The position numbers and the translations under genes are program-made. Of a stretch of 6,791 bases of DNA, positions 5,818-6,791 are shown piece by piece. This DNA is from a bacterium (GTDB lineage: Bacteria > Planctomycetota > Phycisphaerae > Phycisphaerales > UBA1924). Positions within the stretch are counted from its first letter, which is position 1, and every line of letters begins with the position of its first letter. The notes under the pieces are model-generated. The model saw only the letters and a list, made by a program, of their open reading frames with translations. It did not search any database and had not been told where the DNA came from. Location: the NCBI GenBank assembly GCA_002401225.1, contig NVSM01000014.1, positions 11,195-17,985 on the forward strand, in the 5' to 3' direction.

Positions 5818-6791
5818 TAGTGCCGTTCAGAATCATCCGTAGGTCCAAGCCCCCACGCATCGCTCGCCTGGCCGTTGATCGAAGTGCCGTTCTGGATAGC
5901 AGGAGCGATCTTATCGAGGAAGTTATGAGGGAAGTGCTTGGCATACGGGCACAACTCTTCGATTCGGGCGCGTTGCTCTGCCGAAAGCGCAAAGTCCATC
6001 GCGCCAAGATTGTCTTCGAGCTGGGCAAGCCGTTTGGCTCCGATAATCGTCGAACTGATCGCAGCATTCGATTGCACCCAGTTCAGGGCGATCTGCGCCG
6101 GCGTCACGGGCGAGCCGTTGCCATTGACATCGCCGATCTCTAATGCAATCTCTTTGATCACATCGAGCAACGCATAGGTTGATTCGATCAAGAAGGGCGA
6201 ATCGATCGCAGCCCGGGTTTCTTCTGGCGACGGTCGCGAGTCACGCGTGTACTTCCCAGAAAGCACCCCGCCACGCAAAGGCGACCAAGGCGTCACGCCC
6301 ATACCCATATGCTGCGCCATCGGCAACAACGCATCTTCGGGTGTCCGCTGCAAGAGTGAATATTCGATCTGAATCGCAATGAGTTGTTCCCAGCTATTCG
6401 CTTTGGCAATATTCTGGGCTTCGACGCATACCCATGCCGGATGATCAGAGAACCCAATGTGTCGAACCTTACCCGAGCGGACAAGATCATTAAGCGTCGA
6501 CATCGTCTCACGCAAAGGCGTATGGCGATCCCAAAAATGAACCCAAAGCATATCGATATAATCAGTCTGTAATCTCCGAAGCGAATCTTCGACTTGGTGG
6601 ATGATCGCTTTTCGTCCTGATCCGCCGCCGTTGGGATCGTTGGGGTGCATGTTGCCACAGAACTTGGTCGCGATGACGGTGCGGTCTCGTTTGGACGGGT
6701 TGGCTGCGAAGTAATCTCCGATGATTTTCTCGGAGTGCCCTTTGGTATAGACATTGGCCGTATCAAGAAAGTTGCCCCCGCGATCAAGATA
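5817..6791 (-). CDS. Aldo/keto reductase, aryl-alcohol dehydrogenase-like (N-terminus outside window)
   Basis: This is a cytoplasmic NADPH-dependent oxidoreductase of the aldo/keto reductase superfamily (Tas/COG0667-like); its carbonyl substrate cannot be told from sequence. The frame is open from base 6791, giving 324 residues; roughly 30-40 N-terminal residues should lie to the right. Counting from the edge, the catalytic tetrad is complete: Asp10 and Tyr15 in FLDTANVYTKGHSEK, Lys43 in IATKFCGN and His85 in MLWVHFWD. Other family marks are GKVRHIGFSDHPAW, the QIEYSLLQR strand, VTPWSPLRGGVLSGKY and the C-terminal cofactor-binding segment STIIGAKRLAQLEDNL (about 247-262). The ATG at 6650 is internal, because the reading frame to its right encodes the essential Asp, Tyr and Lys. 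The gene ends at TAA (5819-5817), 102 bp before the lipoprotein start. Confidence 0.93.
   Translation of the reverse strand, partial: YLDRGGNFLDTANVYTKGHSEKIIGDYFAANPSKRDRTVIATKFCGNMHPNDPNGGGSGRKAIIHQVEDSLRRLQTDYIDMLWVHFWDRHTPLRETMSTLNDLVRSGKVRHIGFSDHPAWVCVEAQNIAKANSWEQLIAIQIEYSLLQRTPEDALLPMAQHMGMGVTPWSPLRGGVLSGKYTRDSRPSPEETRAAIDSPFLIESTYALLDVIKEIALEIGDVNGNGSPVTPAQIALNWVQSNAAISSTIIGAKRLAQLEDNLGAMDFALSAEQRARIEELCPYAKHFPHNFLDKIAPAIQNGTSINGQASDAWGLGPTDDSERH

Noticed and set aside
4956..6143. Longer plus-strand open frames opposite the lipoprotein and reductase (e.g. 4956-5363, 5706-6143)
   Set aside because: Their products are Arg/His-rich and of low plausibility, typical of antisense shadows of well-identified minus-strand genes.
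6293..6787. Minus-strand open frame of 164 codons overlapping the right end
   Set aside because: It is out of frame with the reductase, which is open to the edge and holds the complete catalytic tetrad; the alternative product is Ser/Thr/Arg-rich without motifs.

Overview
All genes in this window, including the tRNA, lie on the minus strand, so transcription runs right to left. The protein content points to a Phycisphaerae-type planctomycete. The strongest hint is the secreted metalloprotease, whose C-terminus carries two 'NFFDVSA' repeats (one following ADLAEPFG, one following ADLNDDG) and ends in GCP; I associate this tail with exported Phycisphaerales proteins. This is an assignment from memory of the family, not from a search.

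Right to left (transcription order): an aldo/keto reductase enters from the right edge without its N-terminus and ends at 5817. About 100 bp later comes a predicted lipoprotein carrying a DUF6624-type domain (4866-5714), followed by a perfect 12-bp stem-loop that probably ends its transcript. A secreted M43-type zinc metalloprotease follows (3390-4604), with a strong hairpin and T-run terminator behind it (3312-3353). Next is a complete tRNA-Thr with anticodon CGU (3132-3204). Then comes an efflux operon: a TolC-like outer-membrane lipoprotein (1037-3001) whose last 8 bases overlap the start of a HlyD/MacA-type periplasmic adaptor, which runs off the left edge (1-1044). The inner-membrane pump of this tripartite system is not in the window and probably lies just to the left.

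The efflux pair is a clear functional unit. The metalloprotease, the lipoprotein and the reductase look like independent housekeeping or envelope genes; nothing in the sequence ties them into one pathway. I see no mobile element, CRISPR array, phage gene or defence system. The gaps between genes (102, 261, 185 and 130 bp) contain only terminators, weak promoter candidates and small inverted repeats.

The most unusual DNA-level signal is a strong excess of the palindrome CGATCG (14 copies), four of them as the full octamer GCGATCGC. That octamer is the HIP1 sequence known from cyanobacteria. The four octamers fall in all three codon phases of three genes, so codon choice alone does not explain them.
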